Shown piece after piece: positions 1 through 11,172 of a stretch of 64,000 nucleotides of DNA. Source of the stretch: Lobosporangium transversale. Its lineage: Eukaryota; Mortierellomycota; Mortierellomycetes; Mortierellales; Mortierellaceae. The notes under the pieces were generated by a model. It saw only the letters and a program-made list of their open reading frames with translations, made no database searches and was not told the DNA's origin. Position 1 is the first letter of the stretch, and each line of letters begins with the position of its first letter. The translations under genes were made by a program, and so were the position numbers. Where the stretch lies: the NCBI RefSeq assembly GCF_002105155.1, contig NW_019029024.1:62001-126000 (forward strand), written 5' to 3'.

Positions 1-60
1 TATTTTCTATCTTTGTACAAAAAAGGCCGAAAAAATAAAAAAAATAAAAAAAAAAGTTAC

Positions 61-333
61 CTGTCATGCAGAGATATCGAGGTTTGGAAAGCATCTTTGT
101 CCTCTCAGCACTACCACCTTTCTTTCCAGAGGACATGATCTTTGTTTCCTTGGTTGCCTTTTCTTCCTCATAAATCTTGAGATAAGTTAACATGGTTTCC
201 GAAGTAGAAGCTAGATAAGAGACAAAAAGAAAAAAAATATATAAATATATATATATATATATATAGCAAAAGTTCCTTGTAAATTTGCTCGAAAAGGTTA
301 TTGACATATATGTATTCTCTTCTCCTCTTTTTC

Positions 334-364
<31 letters not shown>

Positions 365-944
365 TTTTTTTTTCTCAATTGAAACCGGACCCTCGCATAC
401 ATTTATTATTTTCACTCACATGAACTGTCGGAAAACAGGGCTTGGATCAATTGTTGCCTCACTGGGTCTTCCTTTGCCTTGGGTACAGCCATAGAGGCTG
501 TCAGCCCGCCTCCTGCATGACCCGCCATATCAAAGTTTCCTTGGTTTTACACAAGCTGTTTCTGTTGGGTCCTCTGAAGATGAAAAAAATTGACCTGCTC
601 TTTTCTTTTTCCTTTTTTTTTTTTATCTTTTATTTTTTTTCCTTTATTTTGGCGCTCCTATTCCTTCTTATTATTATTTTCCTTGAATGAGTAAAAATCC
701 GTCAACTGACTACAGTGTTGCGCGTCTTTCAGCTGAATAACGAGTTTCCGCTTATTGTAACTAACTGATGTTCCAATGAAATAGAGAAAGGTATGAGTTG
801 GAATGAAAGAAACTCAAAGTTCGAGGTGCGAGACGAGAACAAAGATGATGACTTCCTTTACCTCCTCCCACTTCTCGAATCGCCAGCAGAATGTGACTTT
901 ATCAGGGCAAAGTTCGTCACGTGCAGTCTTTAGATAAGTTTTGT

Positions 945-979
<35 letters not shown>

Positions 980-1055
980 AACGCGACTTCCCATACCTGT
1001 CCCTGGACTTGCCAGTAATAACCATTAGTTTTCTCCTTGAATGGCCGCTATCCAT
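61..1055 (-). CDS. Possible exons of a gene running off the left edge
   Basis: A minus-strand open segment at 61-210 lies between a good acceptor (TCTAG just 5') and a good donor (CAG|GTAACT) and encodes a Lys/Glu-rich stretch containing LTYLKIYEEEKATKETK. Further upstream on the same strand are candidate pieces at about 868-930 (contains CPDKVTFCWRFEKWEE, followed by GTAAAG) and at 994-1055 (starts with ATG, MDSGHSRRKL, ends CAG|GTATGG). Reading phases do not join cleanly between these three pieces, so the model is incomplete and some pieces may be chance. I do not recognise the product. Poly-T tracts and a TA dinucleotide run fill the putative introns. Confidence 0.25.
236..266. repeat. TA dinucleotide microsatellite
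   Basis: AT-only tract dominated by (TA)n just upstream of the candidate exon at 61-210. A similar (AT)n run occurs at about 1478-1505. Both lie in noncoding DNA. Confidence 0.8.
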
Positions 1056-1524
1056 GCAGAGGAACTAGTTAGAGCCGTCAGAGTTCACTGCATCGTTCAA
1101 AAACAATAAAAAAATCCAACCGGGGTAGCCCCAGTCAGTTCTCAAAAATGTGATACAAAGATAACGATAGCAAAAACTGAAACTAAGCTTCTTGAAGTTA
1201 CGCCAGTTATCAATAAATACTAAATACACACATAGCCCAGCTTTTCCACATATTCCCAGCACCCCAAGGACTGTGACATAGTCATCAAAGAATACATGTT
1301 TGTCAAAGCACTGATACATCATACGTCCCTTGGGAAAGTGAGTGCATCTATATGCTAAAAAGTATTGTTCAAGGAGCGCAGGGCAGTCAATACCATGTGC
1401 CGGTGTTCGGATCTGGTTTTTGCTGTTTCATATGGAGCCTGCATTACAAAAGATGTTATGTTTATTATATTAATAAATATTTATATATATATATATATAT
1501 ATATACTACTCAGTGTTACAGGCA

Positions 1525-3198
1525 CTAAAGTCCATCTTCTTTCTCTTCGTTTGACACAATTTGCTGAGGAGCTCCTACTGGAGTTGTTCCTATATCCTTA
1601 CTTGCATTCTGAGCAGAATGCGTGCTGGCCTGACTTTCAAGCTGATCAGGTGTTGGGCTAGGATTCCGGATGGAGAGTGCAGAAACCCCTTGAGAATGTA
1701 TGCTCGTGGGCCTCTGTGGAAAAAGTCTTGATTCGCCTGGTACAGTATGCTCAGCATCCAAGGTACGTAGCGAGACATTCTCTCCTGACGATCCATGCTG
1801 AGATACATCGAGATGCCGCGAAGTTGCATTTTCCAGAGCGTCTTGTGATTGTTGACGACTGTATCTCGCATGAAGAGGATCATTGGGTCCAAGTTGCACC
1901 ATGGAAGTAGCAACAAACGATTGCTGCGAACTTGGACGTTGCCTCTGAAAGCCATTGTTATCCGAGTAGATACCTCCACGTGAGTCACCAGATTCAACCA
2001 TCATTAATTGCTGCTGTCTTGATGGCCCGCCTACAAGGGCAGCATTTTCATCATCTTGGCTCCATTGTGCGTACTGTGCTCCTGTAGCACCTGAGTGCTC
2101 TGATTGATAACTATACCGATTACTACCCATGAGACCTGGCATGATCGGTGGCGTGTACCTGAGAGATGACTGGGAGGTGTTGGGCCGGTTAGAGGCAAAG
2201 ATAGCATCTGTTCCTGCGGCTCTCGATGAAGCAGATTCTGACCCTCCCACAGGATCCTCAAGAGAAAGGGCCAAGAAGCTCAAAGGTCGTTTTGAATCAA
2301 ACCGCCGATGCTTCCGGAATCTGAAGAAGAAAAACACACCAGCTGTGATCAATACAGCAAGACCTAGCACTGATCCCAAGACGATGGGTAGTACTGAAGG
2401 TCCTGATGATGTATCGTCAGGATTGGTAGAAGTGGCCGTAGGCGAGGTACCTGCCTTTGAAGAGTTTGAAACCGATGGCAGGCTGGAGGATCCAGTAGGT
2501 TTTGAAGACCTTCCAGATGAGCGTGATGGTTTTGAATCACGCGAGGAGCCCTCTGTTGGTTCTGATGGTGAATCAGTTAAACTTGAAGGCTCTTCCTCGT
2601 CTATTGATGTAGTTTTCTCTGTAGGTTTGGTGGTAACGGGCGGCGAAGGTGCAGGTGTGGTCTTTTCAGTGGGAGGAGTGGTGGTTGGAGGAGATGGAGG
2701 GTCTGTAGTAGCAGGTGAAGTTGGCTGTGGTTCGGGTGATGGAGATGGGGCAGGGGCAGGCTCGCCAGTTGTGAGTACAGCACCAGGTACTCCACCATCC
2801 TGAGGAGCACGCTTTTCGAGGGCAAATAAGACGTGCTTACGATAGAGCTATTTCAAACCGGAAAAAATGGAGGGGTAGAATATGTCAATGGCGATCTGTC
2901 TCTCTGGCCGTTGCGTATTCTTTTGTGGTCTCGAGAGTGTGAGTGATAGAATGAGAGCACCAGGGAAAACAAAAGAGAAGAGTTGAATCGAACTGGATCT
3001 GTGCGTCTTGTTGGTGATTGATTGATCCATGCTCTATGGTAAATACAACTTTACCTTAGTTTCAAAAGATGACAGTGCGAGTGGGTAACCAGGCGCAGCG
3101 GTTGTGGTGGGTGTAAGTAAATTTAGGGCGAGGATAAGGACGAGGATAGATATAGTGGCCTTTGTGGCAGTTCGAACATTGTGTGATAGCAGTTGCAT
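1525..3198 (-). CDS. Ser/Thr/Pro-rich single-pass membrane protein, Mid2/WSC sensor-like architecture
   Basis: Two exons (3055-3198 and 1525-2847, intron 2848-3054, phase 0) give 488 aa. Exon 1 carries a signal peptide (MQLLSHNVRTATKATISILV, hydrophobic ILVLILALNLL, cleavage near TTTAA). Exon 2 starts with LYRKHVLFALEKRAPQ, whose LEKR resembles a Kex2 site. A long Pro/Ser/Thr mucin-like ectodomain follows, then one transmembrane helix (around VLPIVLGSVLGLAVLITAG, then FFFFRFRKHRR) and a roughly 250-residue Ser/Gln-rich cytoplasmic tail. This layout is that of fungal cell-wall stress sensors and other O-mannosylated plasma-membrane proteins. No WSC cysteine domain is visible, so a sensor role is only an inference from architecture. 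The start was chosen because the upstream part of exon 2 has an in-frame TAG exactly at the acceptor. Confidence 0.75.
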
Positions 3199-3761
3199 GG
3201 TCATTCAATGGAGGAATGAATGCGTTTTTTGTTAAGAATGAGGAGACCAAGCAGAGGTAAAGAAATAGAAGAAAAAAAGAGGGGGGAGAGAAAGAAGGAC
3301 CATTCCTCTGTTTTCTTTCCTTCGAAGGGAGCGAAAGACGGCGGGACATGGGACATGGTTGGTTGCATTTTTTGACAATAGTGTCGGCGTAATTGACCTT
3401 TCTCCTGAATAAAAAAAAAAATGGTCCAATCCACACACAACTCTTTTGCTGTGCCACGCGTGAAGGTGCGCAAGTGCATTTTTCCCTGCAGCAAGCACAG
3501 TGCTCACTTTTAAGAAGCAGAAATGCTAATCAAGATTGAACATCACTCATCCATGTAGACAAATGGAATGTGCTCATCCTTTCAAGCATCTCGATCTATT
3601 TCATCCACATATGCTCTTCTCAAGAACGATCGTGTGTGTGTTTGTGTGAAGAGGGCTGTTATTGAAGTGTTTGGTCGTACAGTACCATTTCCATGTGCCC
3701 TATTTTTTTTCCCGCAAATAAGTCTGTGTTTGTTTTGATCTATTTTTATTTTAAAGCAAGA
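3199..3761. other. Intergenic region between WBP11 3' end and the mucin-like gene
   Basis: About 560 bp that must hold the promoter and 5' leader of the minus-strand mucin-like gene and the terminator of WBP11. Several overlapping minus-strand open frames (3201-3507) are low complexity and are not credible genes. A purine-rich stretch lies at 3255-3300. Confidence 0.5.
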
Positions 3762-5502
3762 TTACAATAGACCAGCACCCTCAAGACCCTGTAGAAACTC
3801 ATCATATTCAGCCTTCTTCTTCGCAGCCCGATCCACTGCTACAGGTACCTCGGGTGCAGTGTTGACCACAATCTTCCTAGGGCTCAATAAACTTGGTACA
3901 CTCGGCGCCGCATTAATCTTGGGCAATCGCAGACCAAGTCCTGTTTCTCTGTATTCGGGTTCGGAGCCAGCAGCTTCAGTCATGCCTGTATTTACTGTCA
4001 CCGTAGTCAAACTTGAGAATGCAGATGCTGATTCCGCTGATTCTCCCGATACAGGGTTGTAATCGTCCTCATCTACGCCCGGAGCCGCATTGACGGGTTT
4101 CCCAATCTTGCCCTTCTGAGAAACACGTTTGCGCATGATCGTCGAGGGCACAAGATGCACCAGCTCTTTTTGCAGATTTCGAAGTTGTGGCTCTGCTGAA
4201 ATACTAGCAGGCCCCGCAACCAGCGTAGGCTTTGGCGTTGCAGATATTGCACTCGGCTTCGGAGGGAGTGGATGTGATATCGTCCCTGTTGCTGTGGACA
4301 ATCCTGGTTTAGTAGGCACAGATACCGGGCTAGATTCCTGAGTAGAAGCTGCTGCCGCTGCTGCTTCCGCTTGCTCCTTTATACGTTTCTTCTCTTTTTC
4401 ATCTGGAGGTAGGTGGCCAGTCATAGGATCATTCTGTGGATCTGTTGTTCGTGGTGGTTTAATGTATCGAGGAGGTGGTGGTCGTTGTGATGGTGGTCGC
4501 ATTGGTCGAGGATAGCTCGGCCTTGCTTGGAAGCCTGGTGGCATGTATCCACCTGGACCATTGGCTGTATTAGGCCCACCATAAGGACCAGGTGCTCCGT
4601 ATCCTGGAGGAGGAGGGCCCATTCCTGGTCCTGTATGCATTGGCGGATGTCCATAACCCATGGGTGGAGGAGGACCAAGACCTGGTCTTGTTGGAGGGTA
4701 TACGCTACCATATTGGGGATGGATGCCGATTGGAGGATCTAATCAGTCAATATACAAAAACGATCAACTTCACTTTCATTTCTAAAAGCAGAAAACATGC
4801 TCATAAGTGTTTTTAATAATGAAGGACACCAAGATACTTACCAATTGGATTCATTGGCGACATTGGTGTGTTTTGCACTCCAGGGTGTGAGAAACCTGGT
4901 GGGTACATTTCTGGTCTTGGTTGCATGGGTGGCCATTGTAAAGATGGATGCTGATGTATCTGTGGTACAACAACAACCTTTGGCTTTGTAAGCTCAAGGA
5001 ACTTGGTCTGCTCTTCCTTTGATGGTGCTGGGCCTTCAGGGAGTGGAGGCATGAATTTTTCATCGTCCGGATCTTCTGAATCCGATTCTGAAGTTGAAGA
5101 GTCCGAGTCGGAATCAGAACTAGAATCACTTGATGAACCTGAGTCTGATTCTTCCTCTGACTCTTGTGATTGCTCTTGTTGATCTAGCTTTCCATGTGCC
5201 TCTTCCATGCCCATAGGGTGTTGTGATGGCAGAGGAGCTAGTAATTACAAAATCATTACTGTTAAAAAAGACTTTTATAAAAAGATTCTTAAATCATATT
5301 CCACAAATAGACAGATTCATACGATACTCAAGGTAGGGCTGTCCCGGAGGTGGTGCGCCATATGGATTCAAGATCGGGTCATAGTAAATAGATCGTGTGG
5401 GGTCCCTAGTTTGTTCAGGGACTGGGACTGGAGTGGGTTTTTCTGGCTCCACCTTTTTACTAATCCATTCAATAAAATTAAGATACTGTCAGTAATACTA
5501 AC

Positions 5503-5539
<37 letters not shown>

Positions 5540-5831
5540 CTTCAACGCCTCTGACTTTGACAGTTATGCTTACGGCTTTATCTTGATTCCATGTGCCTTT
5601 TTAATCTCAATGATTTTGTTCATTCTCTCTCGCAGTTCACTAAGCTTTTTGATGCCATCTTTGTCGAGCTTCCCTTCAGCCTCTCGAGCCTCATATTCTG
5701 CCAGCTCGACTTCGGTTGTTGTATCCCTGAGTGCAGAATTGACTTCGCGGATCTTCTTGCGATCTTGTTTATTCTATGTACAATCGGGAAAAGCAATAAG
5801 ACTCAATTATCTAAAGCATAGTAAACTGTAG

Positions 5832-5866
<35 letters not shown>

Positions 5867-6105
5867 ATAGCACATGATCCAGATCTTGATATCCAACATC
5901 CCTCTCTACCTTTTTAATCTCCTTTTTATGTAATTCCTTGCCTACGGAACACACGACAATTGTATTATAGCCATTTATTTTTTTAGTTAGATGTTGCATG
6001 CATTTTGACAAATGGTTGACAGATCTTAATGTCAAACAAAGGCTGTGAATTAAACATACGGTATTGGTCCGCAGGGTTGAGACTCCTGCCACTTTTGCGT
6101 CCCAT
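3762..6105 (-). CDS. WBP11: WW domain-binding protein 11 homologue (splicing-associated)
   Basis: Six exons (6060-6105, 5910-5941, 5574-5773, 5323-5459, 4842-5237, 3762-4738) join in phase to 595 aa. The N-terminus MGRKSGRSLNPADQYRKELH matches the WBP11 family (human MGRRSTSS..KFMNPTDQARKE). It is followed by a basic coiled-coil segment, an acidic Ser/Asp/Glu tract (exon 5), a proline-rich region with PPPP and GPP motifs that in the family bind WW and SH3 proteins, and the conserved C-terminus (LVPSTIMRKR ... YDEFLQGLEGAGLL, compare human VPTALRVRR ... YEAFMKEMEGLL). WBP11 is a nuclear factor associated with spliceosome activation and binds PQBP1 in animals. Two introns contain very long homopolymers (T25A12 at 5503-5539 and an A-run at about 5837-5864). 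Confidence 0.9.
5503..5539. repeat. T25A12 homopolymer block in a WBP11 intron
   Basis: Uninterrupted T-run of about 25 immediately followed by an A-run of about 12, lying inside the third WBP11 intron. It can fold on itself as an A/T hairpin. Confidence 0.9.
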
Positions 6106-6347
6106 GGTTGCCCTTTATTCTTTTGAGTCTGGTAACTGTTTCTAGCTCAAGTTCTTGTCCTAGTCCTGGTCCTGGAAGAAACTTTGAATAAACTTGTCAT
6201 CCTTTGAGAGTAAAATCTCTAATATACTATAGCCGCTACCTTTTTTGATATATCACGTGTAGAAATTTTTTTTCAGACAATTTGGGATTAAGATCGGATT
6301 TTATTTCCTCCTCCTCCCCTTTCATTCCCTTATTCCCTTACTTCAAC

Positions 6348-7096
6348 AATGGTTTGCAACCAATGCGTTAAAGAATATGCGCGTCGTGGAGAATTAGTTG
6401 AAGTTACGCATGAACGATCAAATAGTAATGAGTGTCTTTTCAACAGATGTAAGACATGTAGTCGTCCAAGAATACATGGACATATGGAAAATTGTCCTGA
6501 GAATATTATCCCCGTCATTGATAAGTGAGTATAAGTGATAATTGGAAAATGCAGAACATATATGACAATATGACAAGACAACACGACAGAGCAACAGAGG
6601 AATGGATAAGTATATATAGGATGTAGGATACAAGTGTAGGAAAAGCTGAACTAATAATTAAATAAATATTTTTTTTTCAATTTTTCAAAATCAAAGTGAG
6701 CGTGACATGGAGGTGCAAAATTCACGTAATGAGAACATTAACCTGAACAGAAGTAACCGCGAGGAAGAATATGAATTTGAGCCTTATCATCCCCCACCAC
6801 GACCTCCACTTCCAGTACAAGTTCCTATTGCTAGGCGACCTTTCATTGCTAGGCGACCTTTTAATGAAAATCTAATCAGAAGCAACAGTATTAAAAATCA
6901 CAGACATCACCTTGATCGGATGATAAAATGTCCAGATTGTCAGGCGAAAGTGTGGAAAGAGGAACGAAGTAATAAGAAGCAAAATCAGGACTTTAAATAC
7001 TCCATCTGCTGTCAGAGAGGTCGAGTTGTATTGCCCATTATTGAGCCACTTCCATTCATCCTAGAGGTTTTAAGTTACCATTTAAGCTGCTACTAA
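6348..7096 (+). pseudogene. Remnant of Helitron Rep-helicase, N-terminal zinc-finger region
   Basis: A first exon from about 6348 encodes MVCNQCVKEYARRGELVEV with Cys-x2-Cys and later CKTCSRPRIHGH zinc-finger-like spacing, ending at a GTGAGT donor near 6523. A second open segment (6707-7096) carries CPDCQAKVWKEE ... FKYSICCQRGRVVLP, the motif typical of the region just before the Helitron_like_N domain. The frame breaks at about 7080 in the sequence LSYHLSCY and stops, exactly where the next piece begins in another frame. The Rep nuclease domain that should follow is absent. Confidence 0.75.
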
Positions 7097-7542
7097 AGAT
7101 CGGCCAGCCTATCATGTTGTTAAGGAATATGAACGCCAAGCGTGGATTGTGTAATGGTACCCGACTTATTGTGCGTGGTCTTACCTCAAGATGCATGGAA
7201 GCAGAAGTTATCACAGGCGCTTTAAAAGGAAAAAGAGTGTTTATTCCGCGCATCCCCCTGACAACTGCTGATGATGACCAAACATCACCTGTGAAGTTTA
7301 CACGGTATCAATTCTCCATCAAGCCAGCATTCGCTATGACAATTAACAAGTCGCAGAGGCAAACTCTTGAGAAGGTGGGTATTTATCTCCCTGCTCCCGT
7401 GTTTACTCATGGTCAACTGTATGTTGCACTATCACGCTGCTCCAATCCAAGAGATCTGAGGGTTTTAATAGACAATGGCATATTTCCTGGGTTTGAAGGT
7501 GTTTATACAAGGAACATTGTATACAAGAGCGTTCTCCAATAA
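7083..7542 (+). pseudogene. Remnant of Helitron Pif1-like helicase, C-terminus
   Basis: An open segment with PFKLLLKIGQPIMLLRN (just upstream of the first in-frame ATG at 7114), then NGTRLIVRGL, FTRYQFSIKPAFAMTINKSQ and YVALSRCSNPRDLRVLI, ending at a TAA. These are the last conserved motifs (V-VI) of the Pif1/RecD-like helicase of Helitrons. Walker motifs are missing. The junction with the N-terminal remnant at about 7076-7083 is the internal deletion point. Confidence 0.85.
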
Positions 7543-7586
7543 GTATAAAAATAAAAATAATAAATTATTTTGTTCAAAAATTCACA

Positions 7587-7613
7587 CCTGTGCATCGCAC
7601 GGGCTACTGCTAG
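7587..7613 (+). other. Helitron 3' terminal hairpin and CTAG
   Basis: Palindrome CCTGTGC-ATC-GCACGGG, then CTACTG and CTAG, the rolling-circle transposition terminator. Confidence 0.85.
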
Positions 7614-8637
7614 TTGGTATAAAGGAGAATATCATCAGTGGCTGAGCAAAGTTACCTCTAATAGTCACGTGGATAATGAAAAGGAGGCCTGATATGGAGG
7701 TGTCAAGTTTGTAAATTAAGATCGATCAATGGCCGGCCATGTCTTCTCTACTTCTGGGTATCCGAACCAGCTTCTGAGTATCCAAGGATGATTTAATGTC
7801 ATATACTTTTATGTGTATAAACTATAAACGAAGAAACCACATGGCTACACAAAAAAAAAAGATGAGATGCCCTCACACGTGCCGCATGGACCTTGTCTGT
7901 TAGAAGCGGAAAAATAATTTAATAATCGTTTATTTATGGTTTGAGCCGCTTTCAACTGTGGGGTTACTCAAACCATTGCCAGTTAATTCTGTCAGACCCT
8001 AGCTTGGTCCTGGCGCCCGTTCATGCCATCATCACAAGGGAACAACACAGTTTGTCAAGAGCTCTTGTATTTCAAGTATTTCTGTACATGAACACAGAGC
8101 ATCAAGCATTAAATAAAATGGCTGCATAAACAAACAAATTCTGTATTACACAATGCGATTTGACCAAGTCAGACACGGACTGCAGCGCTCAGAAAGTTAG
8201 CAAGCTGACTGAGTTGAGGATTCTCGAGAGGAATGATGTTTATGTTTTGAAATCTTAAATTTTTTTCAAAGAGATGGACTGATTGTCGATTTGGCTCTGC
8301 GAGGTCTGCGCCCTTCGCTCTCTTCCTCTTTCATACACCCGTCTTCACACGATCTTCTCTTCTTCCTTTTCTTTTTCTTTTCCTTTTTTCTTTTCTATCT
8401 TTGCTCCTCTTCCTCTTTTCCTCCTTCCCTTGGAGCACCACTCGTTCTTTCTTCCCCACCTCTACTCTCCTAGAGTCCTTGGTGGTTCCTCTCCTTACTT
8501 TTATCTCTCTGCGCATGTGCACCTATACCTGTTCCTGTTCCTGTTCCTGTTCTTGTGCTCACACCTAGACATTTTCTGCTGTTACGGCATCCTTTATTGT
8601 CCTCTCATTTCTACCGATTTACTTCATTCCTTTCACA
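7614..8637. other. Spacer and pyrimidine-rich leader of the CBA1-like gene
   Basis: No gene seen from 7614 to about 8280. From about 8330 to 8480 the plus strand is strongly C/T-rich, followed by a CCTGTT hexamer array (about 8528-8555, four copies), the sort of pyrimidine-rich promoter or 5' leader common before fungal genes. The next ATG used is at 8638. Confidence 0.5.
8528..8555 (+). repeat. CCTGTT hexanucleotide tandem repeat
   Basis: About four tandem copies of CCTGTT, the last one degenerate, in the presumed 5' leader of the downstream gene. Confidence 0.85.
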
Positions 8638-9828
8638 ATGTTCCACTCCATTGCAGTCCTGACTACCACTGTTGCTCTCACTTTGTTGACCACTGTGCAT
8701 GCTCAGGTTTATTGTGGAGGTCAAATCAGTGGTATGGTTTGAAGTATTATAGCGATCGCTCACTTTGAACCTGTCACTTTGGACGAATGAGCTGCACACC
8801 CACTGATGCCCACAGTATCTTGCTGTGTTCTATGCTTTTCTTTGTATCTGAACAATTGTTTTTTTTTTTTTTTTTTTAAAAAAAAAATGTCTATATCATT
8901 TTAGAAATCGCTAATGGAACGCTTGGTGGTTTCAAAGCCCAGTACTTGTCCAACATCACACTCGTGACACTCTTTGGTCAGAACAACAACAAAGATTTCG
9001 AGCAATATGTCCTCTATTGTGGTGATCAAGCACCCGACACGCTTGCGCTACAGGCACATGGTATTCCTACATCCGTTGGTATCTTTAAAGTACCATTGCA
9101 GTCTGTTGGCGTAGAAGGAACCTTTACGAGCTCATATGTTGAGGTAAGAAAGCGTCCTATGCACCAGTAACTTTTTTTTTTTTTTTCTTTTTTTTGTTGT
9201 CATTGTGGATCACGAGCATTCGCATACTAATGTGATGAAAACCTTTCTTGTGCTTCTAAAAGGTCGCTGGCTCTGGGAGTGCCATCAAAGTTCTAGAAGA
9301 TCCACAAAATGTGGTGTCACCTTGTCTTCAACAAGCTGTCTCAAATGGCACCATCACAGCTCTGAACGACGGAGACTTTTCGCAATATGAGAGCCTCAAC
9401 GCCACTTTCCGTGAAAACATGCATCCAGGTCAGAAAAAGGACATTTGGGTGCCAACAACGAGGACAGAGGCAGATCCTTTATTGAGAGTCGAGTATATCA
9501 TAGCCATTTCTTTGTTTTTCAATAATGGGCAACATGGCGAAACAATCTACAACAACATTAGGAATGCATATACAACCCTCAAGAATGATATGGCACGTAT
9601 CCCTCTTGCGAACAGGAAGCGCATTGCTTGGGTTCGCTATGACTTTTCTACATCCACCTGGAGACTTCGCAACAGCGCTTTCGTAAAGAAAATCATCGAG
9701 GCTGCAGGTAAAAAGATGATCACATAAATAGTTCTAGTTGAATTCATCATGAATATGAGAGGGTACGAGATCTTGTTTTTTTTTATAAAAAAAAAAAAAA
9801 TGCTTACTGATCATTTGAGCCTTTTTCG

Positions 9829-9863
<35 letters not shown>

Positions 9864-10751
9864 GACAGGTGGTGTTTCGTTCCCATTACATGCGGATGGT
9901 CTGGATGACGCCTCGGTTTCGGCAGATGATATCAAGACATTGCTGGTCAATGCTCAGATCATTATTGACGAGACAGACTTCACTAATCGGATGACATATA
10001 ATGGCAAGGTGTATTCATCAGCGGTAGAACTTTGGAGGACTCTTGCTGGATTCCTTGTTTCGGATATGCTCCCTGCTCTTTCTAAGAATAAAGTATATTC
10101 ATTGGACAAAACTGCCAATGCCAAGGGTATTAGTGGTAAGTGTTATTCTTTTTTTCTATTTTTTTCTATTTTTTTTTTTATTTTTTTTTATTTTTTTTTA
10201 TTTTATTTTTTTATTTTGTTTTATTTTATTTTCCCCTGTGCACTCTGTCGATTTAGTAAACGAATGGTTTTTTTTGTCTTAAATTAGATTTCGAGTACCG
10301 GCTCGCATCACGTCCTGATATTCTTTTGAAGGACTTGATCTCCGTCCAGTATCCATATTACGAACCCGGCTATAACACCACGTTCCTCAATGACGATTTT
10401 TCAACAACAGGTGGTCCCGCTACACGTCTTGGAGCTAGTGATTGCGGCATAGTCCCTTATAATACCGGTGATATCCCACAAGTCCAACCAAATCCTTATT
10501 TCAAGGGCGATGAGGATGTACCACCCCCTTTGATCGGCAACGGTATCTATGGAGCGGGTGGTGAACAGGACAACAATGGCAATGGCAATGGCAGCGGCAA
10601 GAAAACTGGCATTATTGTTGCGGTTGTATGTGTTGCAGTTGTTCTAGGAGCAGCATTTGCATTTGCGTTCTTCAAGTGGGGCAAACGTTCCAAGGAAGAT
10701 CGCTTTATTGAATTAGAGGAAGAAATGAATAACGAGATTCCATTGCACTAA
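8638..10751 (+). CDS. Membrane-anchored periplasmic-binding-protein-like receptor (TroA/BtuF fold, CBA1-like)
   Basis: Five exons (8638-8731, 8905-9143, 9263-9707, 9869-10135, 10288-10751) join in phase to 502 aa. A signal peptide (MFHSIAVLTTTVALTLLTTV, then HAQ) is followed by a two-lobed extracellular domain. The middle segment DPLLRVEYIIAISLFFNNG and HGETIYNNIRNAY recalls the inter-lobe helix of bacterial class III binding proteins such as BtuF (family knowledge, not a search). A Gly/Asn linker precedes one transmembrane helix (TGIIVAVVCVAVVLGAAFAF) and a short acidic cytosolic tail. Signal peptide, BtuF-like ectodomain and C-terminal anchor is the layout described for algal CBA1 cobalamin-acquisition proteins. 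Iron or haem binding would be an alternative. Introns 4 and 5 hold long T-rich tracts. Confidence 0.65.
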
Positions 10752-10923
10752 ACATGTATTAATCCTAACTTGTCAAAAAAATATTTATTTATTTGAATAA
10801 AAAGTAGTTTAAAATATATAACATGTCTTTTATACAAGCGTAATTTTAAAAATTGGTGGCGCCTTTTTTGGTTTCTCACAAAAAAAAAAAAGTAAACAAA
10901 GCCACATTCAACAACAACTGTCG

Positions 10924-10961
<38 letters not shown>

Positions 10962-11172
10962 TTCTTTGTTCAGAAGCAAGTGGACAAACCATAGTCAGCG
11001 AGAAGAGCTCTTATTCACCATTCACATTACTTAATTTGTCTTCATTTACACCTCAGTGTTCGCTATTGTTTCTTGTCGACTTTTTGTTTATCGCTTATCC
11101 TTCATATTCATATTTGCACTCTTCTCTACACCGCAACTTTTTTTTTTTTTTTTTTTTTTTTTACCTTCATAC
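10752..11172. other. Intergenic region, CBA1-like gene to DBP4
   Basis: Holds the 3' end of the upstream gene (AATAAA near 10796) and the promoter of DBP4. T-rich runs occur at 10940-10965 and 11141-11162. No credible coding sequence. Confidence 0.5.

Larger units (their letters stand above)
6216..7613 (+). mobile_element. Helitron, internally deleted (non-autonomous)
   Basis: The 3' end has the full Helitron signature. A 7-bp stem (CCTGTGC at 7587-7593, loop ATC, GCACGGG at 7597-7603, one G-T wobble) is followed by CTACTG and the terminal CTAG at 7610-7613, with T in the flank. A matching 5' end, TCTCTAATATACTATAGCC at 6216 preceded by A, gives the expected insertion between A and T (A6215/T7614). 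Inside are the N-terminal Cys/His zinc-finger part and the extreme C-terminus of the Helitron Rep-helicase. The Rep (HUH) domain and most of the helicase are missing. The element ends 111 bp from the WBP11 ATG, so it sits in that promoter. The 3' end is firm; the 5' end is a good candidate. Confidence 0.8.

Noticed and set aside
2129-2803. 224-codon plus-strand open frame, Gly/Val/Glu-rich
   Set aside because: It is the antisense shadow of the Ser/Thr/Pro-rich exon of the mucin-like gene, which has a signal peptide, membrane helix and closing intron.
3062-3507. Overlapping minus-strand open frames of 90-130 codons
   Set aside because: They are low complexity, mutually overlapping in different frames and shared with the signal-peptide exon and 5' leader of the mucin-like gene.
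8331-8522. Lys/Arg/Glu-rich minus-strand open frame
   Set aside because: It is the reverse complement of a pyrimidine-rich leader tract; the composition alone explains it.
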